A DNA stretch of 9,322 nucleotides from an uncultured Clostridium sp. (lineage in GTDB: Bacteria; Bacillota_A; Clostridia; TANB77; CAG-508): NCBI GenBank assembly GCA_947244675.1, contig CAMXLV010000068.1:1-9322 (forward strand), read 5' to 3'. A model generated the notes under the pieces. It was not told the DNA's origin. It made no database searches and saw only the letters and a list, made by a program, of their open reading frames with translations. Shown piece by piece: positions 1 to 7,040 of this stretch; the first letter of the stretch is position 1, and each line of letters opens with the position of its first letter. Both the position numbers and the translations under genes were made by a program.

Positions 1-622
1 AATATTCCATAAATACATTATTCCAAATTTCTACGTATTTTCCACAATCACAAGATGGTTGGCAATCTTTAGAACATTTTACTTTTCCTGTATCATAAAA
101 CATTTCTGTATCTGGACCACATGGTCCTTCTTCTCCTGCAATCCACCAGTTATCATCTTTTCCATAAAAATAAATTCTATCTTCTGGAATCCCCACTTTT
201 TTCCAAACTTCAGCTGATACAGTATCTCTTGGGCAATCATTATCTCCTGCAAAACAAGTTACTGATAGTTTTTTAGCTGGAATCCCTAATTCTTTAGTCA
301 AAAATTCATAACTCATACTAATAGATTCTTCTTTAAAATAGTCCCCTAATGACCAATTTCCTAGCATTTCAAAATAAGTTAAATGACGATTATCTCCTAC
401 TTCATCAATGTCATTTGTTCTGACACATTTTTGATAATCGGTAAGACGATTTCCCTCTGGATGTTTTTCTCCTAATAAGTAAGGAACTAGTGGCTGCATT
501 CCTGCTGTATTAAATAATACAGATGGATCATTTTCTGGTATTAATGGCGCAGATGGAATCACTATATGTCCATGATTTTTAAAAAAATTCAAGTATTTAT
601 TTCTGATTTCTATTGCTTTCAT
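1..622 (-). CDS. alaS: Alanyl-tRNA synthetase, N-terminal part (cut by the window edge)
   Basis: Charges tRNA-Ala with alanine in the cytoplasm. I translated 207 codons from the ATG at 620-622; the rest lies outside the window. Class II AlaRS catalytic-core features are visible: FNTAGMQPL near residues 37-45, the motif 2 region [19 protein letters not shown] at 79-97, and [14 protein letters not shown] at 164-177. Residues 183-193 hold four cysteines ([11 protein letters not shown]), possibly a small metal knob. The [27 protein letters not shown] stretch differs from the E. coli/Bacillus type (typically RCVRAGGKHNDLENVG) and resembles the AlaRS version I recall from candidate-phyla bacteria and some Firmicutes. 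The start is fixed by AAGGAG six bases upstream. The gene has its own promoter (658-686). No T-box leader is visible in the short 5' region. Confidence 0.95.
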   Translation of the reverse strand, partial: MKAIEIRNKYLNFFKNHGHIVIPSAPLIPENDPSVLFNTAGMQPLVPYLLGEKHPEGNRLTDYQKCVRTNDIDEVGDNRHLTYFEMLGNWSLGDYFKEESISMSYEFLTKELGIPAKKLSVTCFAGDNDCPRDTVSAEVWKKVGIPEDRIYFYGKDDNWWIAGEEGPCGPDTEMFYDTGKVKCSKDCQPSCDCGKYVEIWNNVFMEY

Positions 623-657
623 ATGATTCTCCTTTTTGTTCTTTTTATTCTTCTCAA

Positions 658-686
658 ATTATACTTCAATATACGCAAAAAATCAA
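658..686 (-). promoter_or_regulatory. Sigma-A promoter of alaS
   Basis: Read on the minus strand, TTGATT (681-686), a 17-base spacer and TATAAT (658-663) lie about 36 bases upstream of the alaS ATG. The -35 box coincides with the last bases of the upstream terminator hairpin, so termination of the 757-1230 transcript and initiation of alaS share DNA. Confidence 0.7.
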
Positions 687-711
687 GAAAACTGCATCAA
701 TTTTCTTGATT
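677..711 (-). terminator. Intrinsic terminator of the FxLYD-like gene
   Basis: A perfect 11-bp inverted repeat (AATCAAGAAAA at 681-691, TTTTCTTGATT at 701-711) with a 9-base loop. On the minus strand it is followed directly by a run of T (677-682). It lies 46 bases past the stop codon of the gene at 757-1230. The plus-strand side has a poorer T tract, so I assign it to the minus strand. Confidence 0.85.
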
Positions 712-756
712 TCCTTTTAGCTAAATTTCTTAACTATTTTCTCTTCTATCTTATAA

Positions 757-1230
757 TTATTGTTTTTTTGTAATTATTAAATCATAAGCATTAGCATAAT
801 CTATAGTTGTACTTGTGTTAAATTGTGTGCTTTTTCCTGGTTCTAATGTTCCTATAATAGCTGATACTGTAGTAATTTCATTTCCTTCTCTATCCACTAT
901 TTTAACATCTACTAAGTAACCACCTTGTGTTGTATCTGACACATTTGTTAGTGTTCCTAATAAAAGAGTTTCATTATCTTTTTCTGTTAATTGTATATTC
1001 GTAAGTTCCATTCCTTCAATTATTTTGGTCTCTTTTAGTTTATTACTTGTATTAAATTTTGTTCCATCTTCTAATAATTGTACATATTCTTCTTGTACAA
1101 CTTGATTTTCTTCTTGTTTTTCTTCTTTTTCTTTGTCTTTTTTAGCATTATCTCTAACTATTGCTACAATTATTAGAATGATTGTAATCACAACTAAAAT
1201 AGCTATTAATCTCTTTTCTTTATCCTTCAT
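757..1230 (-). CDS. Membrane-anchored FxLYD-like extracytoplasmic protein
   Basis: 157 residues. A short basic N-terminus (MKDKEKR) is followed by one hydrophobic segment (about 7-25), a lysine/glutamate-rich linker (about 26-46), and a beta-rich domain from about 50 to the end. The domain has the plan of FxLYD/DUF3426-type modules: LLLGTLTNVSD (a conserved-looking strand and turn), a VDVKIVDREGNEI strand and turn, then IGTLEPGKSTQFNTS. I infer a single-pass protein with the C-terminal domain outside the cell; no catalytic motif is visible and its partner is unknown. The start is supported by AGAAGGGAG nine bases upstream and by a perfect promoter. It is monocistronic, bounded by terminators on both sides. 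The fold assignment is by pattern only. Confidence 0.8.
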   Translation of the reverse strand: MKDKEKRLIAILVVITIILIIVAIVRDNAKKDKEKEEKQEENQVVQEEYVQLLEDGTKFNTSNKLKETKIIEGMELTNIQLTEKDNETLLLGTLTNVSDTTQGGYLVDVKIVDREGNEITTVSAIIGTLEPGKSTQFNTSTTIDYANAYDLIITKKQ

Positions 1231-1267
1231 TTGTTTTTTCTCCCTTCTACTTTTGTTTTCCTAACAT

Positions 1268-1296
1268 ATTATAGCTTTCTTTTCAACACTTGTCAA
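1268..1296 (-). promoter_or_regulatory. Perfect consensus sigma-A promoter
   Basis: On the minus strand TTGACA (1291-1296), exactly 17 bases, then TATAAT (1268-1273). All twelve box positions match consensus. It drives the gene at 757-1230 with a leader of roughly 30 bases, suggesting strong vegetative expression of that small membrane protein. Confidence 0.9.
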
Positions 1297-1320
1297 CCAT
1301 AGAATACATTTTTTATACAA

Positions 1321-1353
1321 TAAAAAAGCCAATATTAGATACCAGCTTTTTTA
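1321..1353 (-). terminator. Probable terminator after spoVT
   Basis: A 9-bp inverted repeat (TAAAAAAGC at 1321-1329 and GCTTTTTTA at 1345-1353) with a 15-base loop, starting 9 bases past the spoVT stop. The T run forms part of the stem and only two G:C pairs are present, so it is weaker than the other terminators here. It is symmetric and could work on either strand. Confidence 0.55.
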
Positions 1354-1361
1354 TAGAATTA

Positions 1362-1916
1362 TTATATATCCATTTGGCTACCCAAAAAAGTCGCAGCTGA
1401 CTGAGCTACCTTCTTCTCTACGTCATTCATTTGACCATTTGGCTCTTTTGCCATTAAAATGACGGTTCCTATTGTATCTCCATTAGAAACAATTGGATAT
1501 ACCACTTGTGCATTATTTTTTCTTTCTTGATTATCATTCTTTGTAATTGGCATAGCAATATTGCTATTTTCTTTACTTGTATATATTTCTTTATCTTCCA
1601 TCAATTGTTCCAATTCTTGACTGACATCTTGCTCTAAAAATTCTTTCTTAGAACCACCAGATACAGCAATAATTGTATCTTTATCTGTAATACAAGCAAT
1701 ATGTCCTGTTGTTTTTGATAAAGTTTCAGCATATCCTGCTGCAAATTCTGATAATTCACCTATTGGAGAATATTTCTTTAATATTACTTGTCCTTCTCTA
1801 TCTGTAAATATCTCTAATGGGTCTCCTTCTTTAATTCGTAATGTTTTTCTTATTTCTTTTGGAATCACAACTCTTCCTAAATCATCTATTCTTCTTACCA
1901 CTCCAGTTGCTTTCAT
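1362..1916 (-). CDS. spoVT: Stage V sporulation transcriptional regulator SpoVT
   Basis: A DNA-binding regulator of forespore genes in spore formers. With the ATG at 1914-1916 it is 184 residues, close to the known family size. Residues 1-50 are the swapped-hairpin AbrB/SpoVT domain: MKATGVVRRIDDLGRVVIPK, then EIRKTLRIKEGDPLEIF. Residues from about 55 to the end form the GAF-like sensory domain. An open frame extends 22 codons upstream to 1982, but I reject that start: the extension is unlike SpoVT, it runs through a sigma-G-like promoter, and AAGGAGG sits six bases before the chosen ATG. SpoVT is known to be made under sigma-G in Bacillus, and the promoter seen here agrees. It appears to be transcribed alone. 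Confidence 0.95.
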   Translation of the reverse strand: MKATGVVRRIDDLGRVVIPKEIRKTLRIKEGDPLEIFTDREGQVILKKYSPIGELSEFAAGYAETLSKTTGHIACITDKDTIIAVSGGSKKEFLEQDVSQELEQLMEDKEIYTSKENSNIAMPITKNDNQERKNNAQVVYPIVSNGDTIGTVILMAKEPNGQMNDVEKKVAQSAATFLGSQMDI

Positions 1917-1951
1917 AATTTTCCTCCTTGTCATAATTTTGTTTATATTTT

Positions 1952-1980
1952 TATTATGACAAAATGGTAGAAAATTATGC
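1952..1980 (-). promoter_or_regulatory. Sigma-G/sigma-F type promoter of spoVT
   Basis: On the minus strand GCATA (1976-1980), 17 bases, then CATAATA (1952-1958). This fits the forespore consensus GHATR-N17/18-CATWHTA at every position. It would start a transcript with a leader of roughly 25-30 bases before the spoVT ATG at 1916. The match is by eye; sigma-F and sigma-G promoters cannot be told apart here. Confidence 0.75.
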
Positions 1981-2032
1981 ATTAAAAATAAAAATTTTCT
2001 ATTTAACTTTTTCTAAAAAACATAGATCCTTC

Positions 2033-4024
2033 TTATTCCTCCACTGTTTCTATTCCCTTATCTTCCTTCTTTGCTAAAAAACTTATTTTATATTTATCCA
2101 AAATATATCCCATATCTTTTGAAAACTCTTTTAACATAACAATCTTAATTGTTGGCTCTTTTCCTTTTAAATAATCATCAATTATTTGTTTTAACTGTTT
2201 AATATTTTTCATCTCTGGCTCAATTTGTTTCGTGTAACGATCTGCTCTATCTGTTAACTTTTCTTTAATCAAAACAATATCTTCATTACTTGCACAAGAA
2301 ATTCTTTGGAATAATTGGAATGGATCATAATACTTAAAAATTGGAATTTCTAAACATTCTTTATCAAACTTCTCATAAAATTGTTCCATTCTCATTGGAA
2401 TACATTTCATAACCTCATCTGCCATTTCTTTATACATCTTATCTAATAATTGATCATTTAGCATATTGAAATGTTTTAAAATATCCTCCATATCTTCTTC
2501 TACTTCTTCAATTGCTATTTTCCCAAGCTCTTCTTTTGGATTTGGACAATATTGAGATGACAAAGAAGCTATGTTCATTCCATTAAAAAATACACTCTTT
2601 AATGTTTTTAAATCATACTCAATTAAACTTTTTCTTGAAAAGTAACTAAAATAAGCAAACAATTTTACTGTATCAATTAATGTTAATTTTCCTTCTTTTA
2701 CATCATCCATAACTTCATGAATAACACCATCAAATTGGTCATCTGATATCTTCCAATATTCTTCAGTAAGCAATCTTTTATATCCTGGCAAATTTTCAGT
2801 ATCAACTGTATTTCTAATCGTTTCCATATTTTCTTTAAATAATTTCATATCAAAAATACGTGTTCTAATATAGTATTCAATAAATTTGAAAAAACGATAC
2901 TCTGACTTGAAATTATAATAGTAATTGTTATCAAATTCTTTAATATAAAATTGTCTATTATCCATTAAAATTCTGGAAGATACTAATATAGACTTATATT
3001 CCTCATTATCTTTAATATTGATAAATTTGTCTTTTGTTATTTTACCAGCTTTAATTTCAAAAGAAATTGCTATGGTAAAAATTAGCATCGTTTGCATTAC
3101 ACGGTGATTGGTATTTGGATAGGCTTTATTTACCATCTCATAAATCTTTTTAAAATCATTTAAAGCATGTTTCAAAATTCTTAAATTTCGTGTACCACTC
3201 TTATTAAAGGTGGAGATAATAAGTCCTGTATTTTCTCTTAAAAATCGGATTAAATCAGCATTATTTTCATAACGCATCAAAATACCATTGATAATATAAT
3301 CAAATTTAGGAGCATATTCAAAAGTTTCTCCAATTAACTTTTCTTTAATTCTTTCATAATCATTTGCTTTATCAAAAACATGCTCAATCTTATCTTGAAT
3401 TTTCTCTACCATTGGTTTATCTGATTTATTTAATTCATCTTGCTTGTCCAAAAGATAGGTAGCAATAAATGTTTTCATCTCTAAATTAGAACTTTTTAAT
3501 TTTGTAGAAAGCTCTTTTTCATTACAAATGATAATTGTTTTTATATGATCATGCTCTACAAAGTTATTAATGTATCCTAAAATATCAATAACATCTACAT
3601 TAGCTCTTTCTAAGTCATCAAAACATAATACTTTATCATCTGTTGAGAAAAACTCACCATAATCTACTCTATCTCCATTTTGTGTTACTCCAAAAAAGTT
3701 TGCCATGTCAATTCCTGTTTTAGCATACTCTGGTATTGTTGTTTGACCATTAGCGTCCATAAATTTTCTTAGATTTTTATCCATTAACTGTGTGGTTTCG
3801 ATGAATATCTTTTTACTAATTTCCTCTAAATTAGATATTCCATATAAGGACATATAAATTGTTGTGTATCTTTTGCCATTTAATTGTAATGATTCAATCT
3901 TTTTTCTAATTTTATTGTTCCAAAAATGGGTTTTACCAGAACCCCATTCACCATTTATCATAATAGCATAATCTGTATAATCAGATCTTACATAATCTAA
4001 TATACTTTCTACTAAATCTTCCAT
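2033..4024 (-). CDS. KAP-family P-loop NTPase of unknown function
   Basis: 663 residues. The N-terminal 300 or so form a KAP-type P-loop NTPase: Walker A GEWGSGKT (25-32, Lys31), the strand and turn IYMSLYGISNLEEI (56-69), Walker B VLCFDDLER (132-140, Asp136/Asp137), a sensor-like IIICNEKEL (164-172), and GTRNLRILKHALNDF (277-291), which looks like the basic sensor-2/finger segment. The remaining 370 residues are predicted helical, rich in Lys/Glu/Phe/Tyr, with no domain I recognise and no convincing membrane segment. Proteins of this style occur as accessory genes, and some KAP NTPases belong to phage-defence systems; that role is inference here. The start follows GGAGGAAGGA. It lies 62 bases downstream of comF on the same strand, so probably the last gene of the recD2-comF operon. 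No terminator is evident after it. Confidence 0.85.
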   Translation of the reverse strand: MEDLVESILDYVRSDYTDYAIMINGEWGSGKTHFWNNKIRKKIESLQLNGKRYTTIYMSLYGISNLEEISKKIFIETTQLMDKNLRKFMDANGQTTIPEYAKTGIDMANFFGVTQNGDRVDYGEFFSTDDKVLCFDDLERANVDVIDILGYINNFVEHDHIKTIIICNEKELSTKLKSSNLEMKTFIATYLLDKQDELNKSDKPMVEKIQDKIEHVFDKANDYERIKEKLIGETFEYAPKFDYIINGILMRYENNADLIRFLRENTGLIISTFNKSGTRNLRILKHALNDFKKIYEMVNKAYPNTNHRVMQTMLIFTIAISFEIKAGKITKDKFINIKDNEEYKSILVSSRILMDNRQFYIKEFDNNYYYNFKSEYRFFKFIEYYIRTRIFDMKLFKENMETIRNTVDTENLPGYKRLLTEEYWKISDDQFDGVIHEVMDDVKEGKLTLIDTVKLFAYFSYFSRKSLIEYDLKTLKSVFFNGMNIASLSSQYCPNPKEELGKIAIEEVEEDMEDILKHFNMLNDQLLDKMYKEMADEVMKCIPMRMEQFYEKFDKECLEIPIFKYYDPFQLFQRISCASNEDIVLIKEKLTDRADRYTKQIEPEMKNIKQLKQIIDDYLKGKEPTIKIVMLKEFSKDMGYILDKYKISFLAKKEDKGIETVEE

Positions 4025-4086
4025 TTCAAATCCTTCCTCCTTCTCCTCTTTCGATGTTTTTTCTTTTGTTTTAATATACTTATTTT

Positions 4087-4743
4087 TTAATCTTTAGCAA
4101 TCGTAAGTACTCCTATTGTTTTAGGCTTTGCTTTTTGTAGTATTTTGCAACATTCATTTATGGTACTTCCTGTTGTATAAATATCATCTAATATGATTAT
4201 TTTTTTATTTCTCAATTGTTGTGGATTTCTTAATTCATAGACACCTTGTATATTGCTTTGTCTTTCTTCTTTGTTTAATTTACTTTGTTCTATGATATTT
4301 TTCGTCTTAAAAAGACAGCTTGTGTTACAATCTATTCCTATTATTTTAGTTATTTCTTTGGCCAGTAATTCACTTTGATTATAACCTCTTTCTTTTTTTC
4401 TTTTTTTACTGATTGGAACTGGTATTATTGTATCATAAGATTTTAAAATTTGAAAGAATTTTTTATCTTTTAACAAAAAATTCACAATTGTTTTATACAA
4501 ATAAGATTTGTCTTTAAATTTATAATTTAAGATTATCTTTCTTATCATTCCCTGATAAGCAAAGATATATAAATGTTCTTGAAAATAATTATTATTTTGA
4601 TTTTTTTGAATTTCAAATTTAGCTTGTTCTTTCAATTGCTTTTCACATTTATTGCACAAAAAATCTTTGTTTAATTTTCCACAAATTCCACACGCTGGTG
4701 GATAAATAATATTTAGTACACTATTGTATATTGATTTTAAAAT
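4087..4743 (-). CDS. comF: ComF-family phosphoribosyltransferase-like protein, apparent ATT start
   Basis: 218 residues if begun at the ATT at 4741-4743. ComF proteins have an N-terminal zinc finger and a PRTase-like domain and are needed for DNA uptake in competent Firmicutes; the biochemical reaction is unsettled. Visible: YPPACGICGK then LCNKC (the zinc-finger cysteines, residues about 14-34), YDTIIPVPISKKRKKERGYNQ in the middle, and the PRPP-binding loop IILDDIYTTGSTINE near the C-terminus. An internal TTG at 4657-4659 would cut off half of the zinc finger, so I reject it. No ATG, GTG or TTG exists between the in-frame TAG (4747-4749) and the finger. AAAGGAG (4750-4756) sits six bases before ATT, and the resulting N-terminus LKSIYNSVLNIIYPP is typical of the family. 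It follows recD2 after 57 bases. Confidence 0.88.
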   Translation of the reverse strand: MLKSIYNSVLNIIYPPACGICGKLNKDFLCNKCEKQLKEQAKFEIQKNQNNNYFQEHLYIFAYQGMIRKIILNYKFKDKSYLYKTIVNFLLKDKKFFQILKSYDTIIPVPISKKRKKERGYNQSELLAKEITKIIGIDCNTSCLFKTKNIIEQSKLNKEERQSNIQGVYELRNPQQLRNKKIIILDDIYTTGSTINECCKILQKAKPKTIGVLTIAKD

Positions 4744-4746
4744 TTT

Positions 4747-4788
4747 CTACTCCTTTCTATAAAGGGATTTTAGAGTTTCCTCTTCCAT
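4747..4788 (-). other. Possible 13-codon leader ORF before comF
   Basis: ATG at 4786-4788 opens MEEETLKSLYRKE and ends at TAG (4747-4749), in the same frame as comF and overlapping its ribosome-binding site. A GGAGGG lies immediately before the ATG, with only about one base of spacing, which is too close for good initiation. It could be a chance ORF or a translational coupling device between recD2 and comF. Confidence 0.25.
4750..4765 (-). promoter_or_regulatory. comF ribosome-binding site inside a small hairpin
   Basis: The Shine-Dalgarno sequence AAAGGAG (4750-4756) decides the ATT start. Most of it is the 3' arm of a 5-bp hairpin, CCTTT-ATAG-AAAGG on the minus strand (4752-4765). The stem is short, so partial sequestration of the site is possible but unproven. 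Confidence 0.5.
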
Positions 4789-4800
4789 CCCTCCTTATTC

Positions 4801-7040
4801 TTATTCTTCTCCTTCTTTTATTACTCTCATTTTATATTCCAAACCAGTATTCCTCTTTTTAACTTCTACATTTTGAATCATAAAATCAATTACTTTATCC
4901 ATACCAACTATGATTAACAATTTCTTAGCTCTTGTTATTCCAGTATATAAAAGATTTCTTGTAATTAACATTGGTGAAGCTGGTGGAATTACCATAATAA
5001 CAACATCAAATTCACTTCCGTTGAGATTTATGAATAGTTATAGCATAACTATGCTCAATTTGGTCTAAATTTGAAAATTCATACCAAGCTATTTTGTCAT
5101 CATCAAATCGAATTTCTACTTGTTTTTCTTTTTCATCAATCCTAATTATCGTTCCTATTTCTCCATTAAATACACCACTTCCCATTTCCTTTTTTCCCAA
5201 TGCTTTTCTTTCCCAATAAATATCATAATTATTTTTAATTTGCATAACACGATCTCCTGCTCGAAAAATAGCACCCATGCTTGCCTTTTCTGGTAAATCA
5301 TCTAAATTAGGATTCAGCCTTTCTTGTAATGCCTTATTTAGCTCTTTTGTTCCCAATAAGCCTTTTTTGGTAGGCGATAATACTTGTATACTTTGAAAGA
5401 AGTCATAATTTCCGTAATTTTGAAGTCTCCCTGTACACAAGGAAATTACTTCTTCTAACATTTTTTCCAGATAAATTCCCTTAATAAAGAAAAAGTCTTC
5501 TTTCATTTCTTCTTTACTCTCATCTTTTTTCAAAAAACTTTCTCCCTGGTTAACTCTATGCGCATTTAAAACAATTTTGCTCTTAGCTGCTTGCCTAAAA
5601 ATTTTATCTAAATGAATAGTTTCAATTTGATTAGAATGAATCAAATCTTTTAAAACACTTCCTGGGCCTACTGATGCTAATTGGTCCTCATCTCCTACCA
5701 AAATTAGTTTTGTTCCTTGATAAATACTCTTTAATAAATAATTCATTAAAAACATATCCACCATTGACATCTCGTCTACTATTATTAAATCTGCATCAAT
5801 TGGTGTTCCTTCATAGTCTGATCCATTTTTATATAAGCTTTCATCATCAATTTTTCCTATTTCTAATAGTCTATGTAAAGTAGAAGCTTCTTTTCCAGTT
5901 GTTTCTGTCATTCTTTTAGCAGCTCGTCCTGTTGGAGCACAAAGAACTACCTTTTTCCCTTTTTCTTCATAAATATCAATCATAGTTTTAATAATTGTTG
6001 TTTTTCCTGTACCAGGCCCTCCTGTAATAATAGTTACATTATTATCATTTACAAGTTTCACTGCTTGTTTTTGTTTTTCTGACAATTCTATTTCAGATAC
6101 TTTTTCTACTTTTTTTAATTCTTCTTCTATCTTTGCTATTTTTTTCATGTTTTTTGCCTTTTGTAATCTGTCAATTCTAATTGCTATTTCTGCTTCAACA
6201 TTAAAAAAATTATTTAGGTATACATACTCTTCCCCATCTTGCCTTTCTTCTACAACAATTTCATTTTTCATATTCAAATAAATTAATCCATCATTAATAC
6301 TTTCACTAGATACCTCTAAAAGATTTCTACTAAATTCTATTAAATTATTTTTTAATACACAAGTATGTCCATTGTATGTACTTCTAATTAATCCATATTT
6401 AATTCCACTACTTACTCTTTTGTTATTATCACATTCTACCCCCAAATCTAATGCCATTTTATCAACTTGTTTAAAATCCACACCTCTTGCCAAATCAATT
6501 AATACATATGGATTTGCTTCAATCTCTTCAATTGCATTACTTCCGAAGTAAATCAAATACCTTTTTAGCATGTTCAGCACCTATTCCAAATCGTTCCAAA
6601 AACCCTACAATTTGCCATACTTCCCAATTTTGTACAAAATCCTCTGCCATTTCTATTGCCCTATTTAGCGAAATTCCTTTTACTTCGGCTAATCTCTTAG
6701 GTTCATATTTAAAAATATCAATTGTCTCTTCTCCAAACTTCTTTACAATTCTTTTAGCCAAAGCTTCTCCAATTCCTTTTATATTACCATTTGCCAAATA
6801 TCTTTCTAAAGCACCTAATGTCTTTGGCATCATCTTCTCAAAAGTATCAACCTTAAATTGTCTCCCATATTCCTTATGTTCCACAAACTTACCAATCAAT
6901 TTTAAAGTATCTCCTTCATGAATAAATGGCAAATAACCTACCACTATAGTAGATTCCTCTTCTGTCTCAAATTCCGCTATTGTATAGCTATTTATTTCAT
7001 TTCTATAAATAATTCCATGAATCTCTCCTAAAATATCCAT
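4801..7040 (-). CDS. recD2: ATP-dependent DNA helicase RecD2, reading frame interrupted by two +1 shifts
   Basis: A superfamily 1B 5'-3' DNA helicase acting in repair and replication without RecBC. The protein is read in three pieces (7040-6546, 6544-5021, 5019-4801), skipping one C at 6545 and one at 5020. This gives exactly 745 residues, normal for RecD2. Order: N-terminal OB-like region (1 to about 70); helix-hairpin-helix region with GNIKGIGEALAKRIV and VKGISLNRA (about 85-165); Walker A GGPGTGKT (340-347); APTGRAAKRM; Walker B IIVDEMSM (Asp422/Glu423); motif III GDEDQLASVGPG (449-460); IFRQ (480-483); HKSQGSEF (670-677); and motif VI YTGITRAKK (698-706). Without the second shift the protein would lose motif VI and probably be dead. 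AAAAGGAG lies six bases before the ATG at 7038-7040. No other stop or lesion is present, which argues against long decay. See the findings for the recoding case. Confidence 0.9.
5012..5020 (-). other. Candidate +1 frameshift site 2 in recD2 (CGG AAG TGA)
   Basis: On the minus strand the zero frame reads TCT CAA CGG AAG TGA (stop at 5012-5014). Skipping the C at 5020 gives CAA GGA AGT GAA TTT, that is Q-G-S-E-F, which completes the conserved helicase sequence HKSQGSEF. The following 72 residues in the new frame are unmistakably the RecD2 C-terminus. Confidence 0.8.
6537..6545 (-). other. Candidate +1 frameshift site 1 in recD2 (CGG AAG TAA)
   Basis: On the minus strand the zero frame reads TTA CTT CGG AAG TAA (stop at 6537-6539). 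Skipping the C at 6545 gives CTT GGA AGT AAT, that is L-G-S-N, and joins AKKVFDL to GSNAIEEIEANPYVL in good family style. The nonamer CGGAAGTRA is shared with site 2. Confidence 0.75.

Noticed and set aside
1917..1982. N-terminal extension of spoVT to 1982
   Set aside because: It overlaps a forespore-type promoter, is unlike SpoVT, and a strong ribosome-binding site precedes the ATG at 1916.
1983..2032. A terminator after the KAP NTPase gene
   Set aside because: Only short A:T stems can be drawn here; no GC-containing hairpin with a T run is present.
5012..6545. A systematic sequencing error at the string GGAAGT
   Set aside because: GGAAGT occurs elsewhere in genes on the same strand (at about 5187 in recD2, 6620 in recD2 and 8768 in rpoA) without an extra base, so the string alone does not cause a break. 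Error at the longer context is not excluded.
4801..7040. recD2 as three separate genes or as an ordinary pseudogene
   Set aside because: The three pieces together make one RecD2 of normal length with every motif intact and no other damage, and both breaks share one nonamer. A recent double mutation is still possible, but separate genes are not: pieces two and three have no ribosome-binding sites at their first ATGs.
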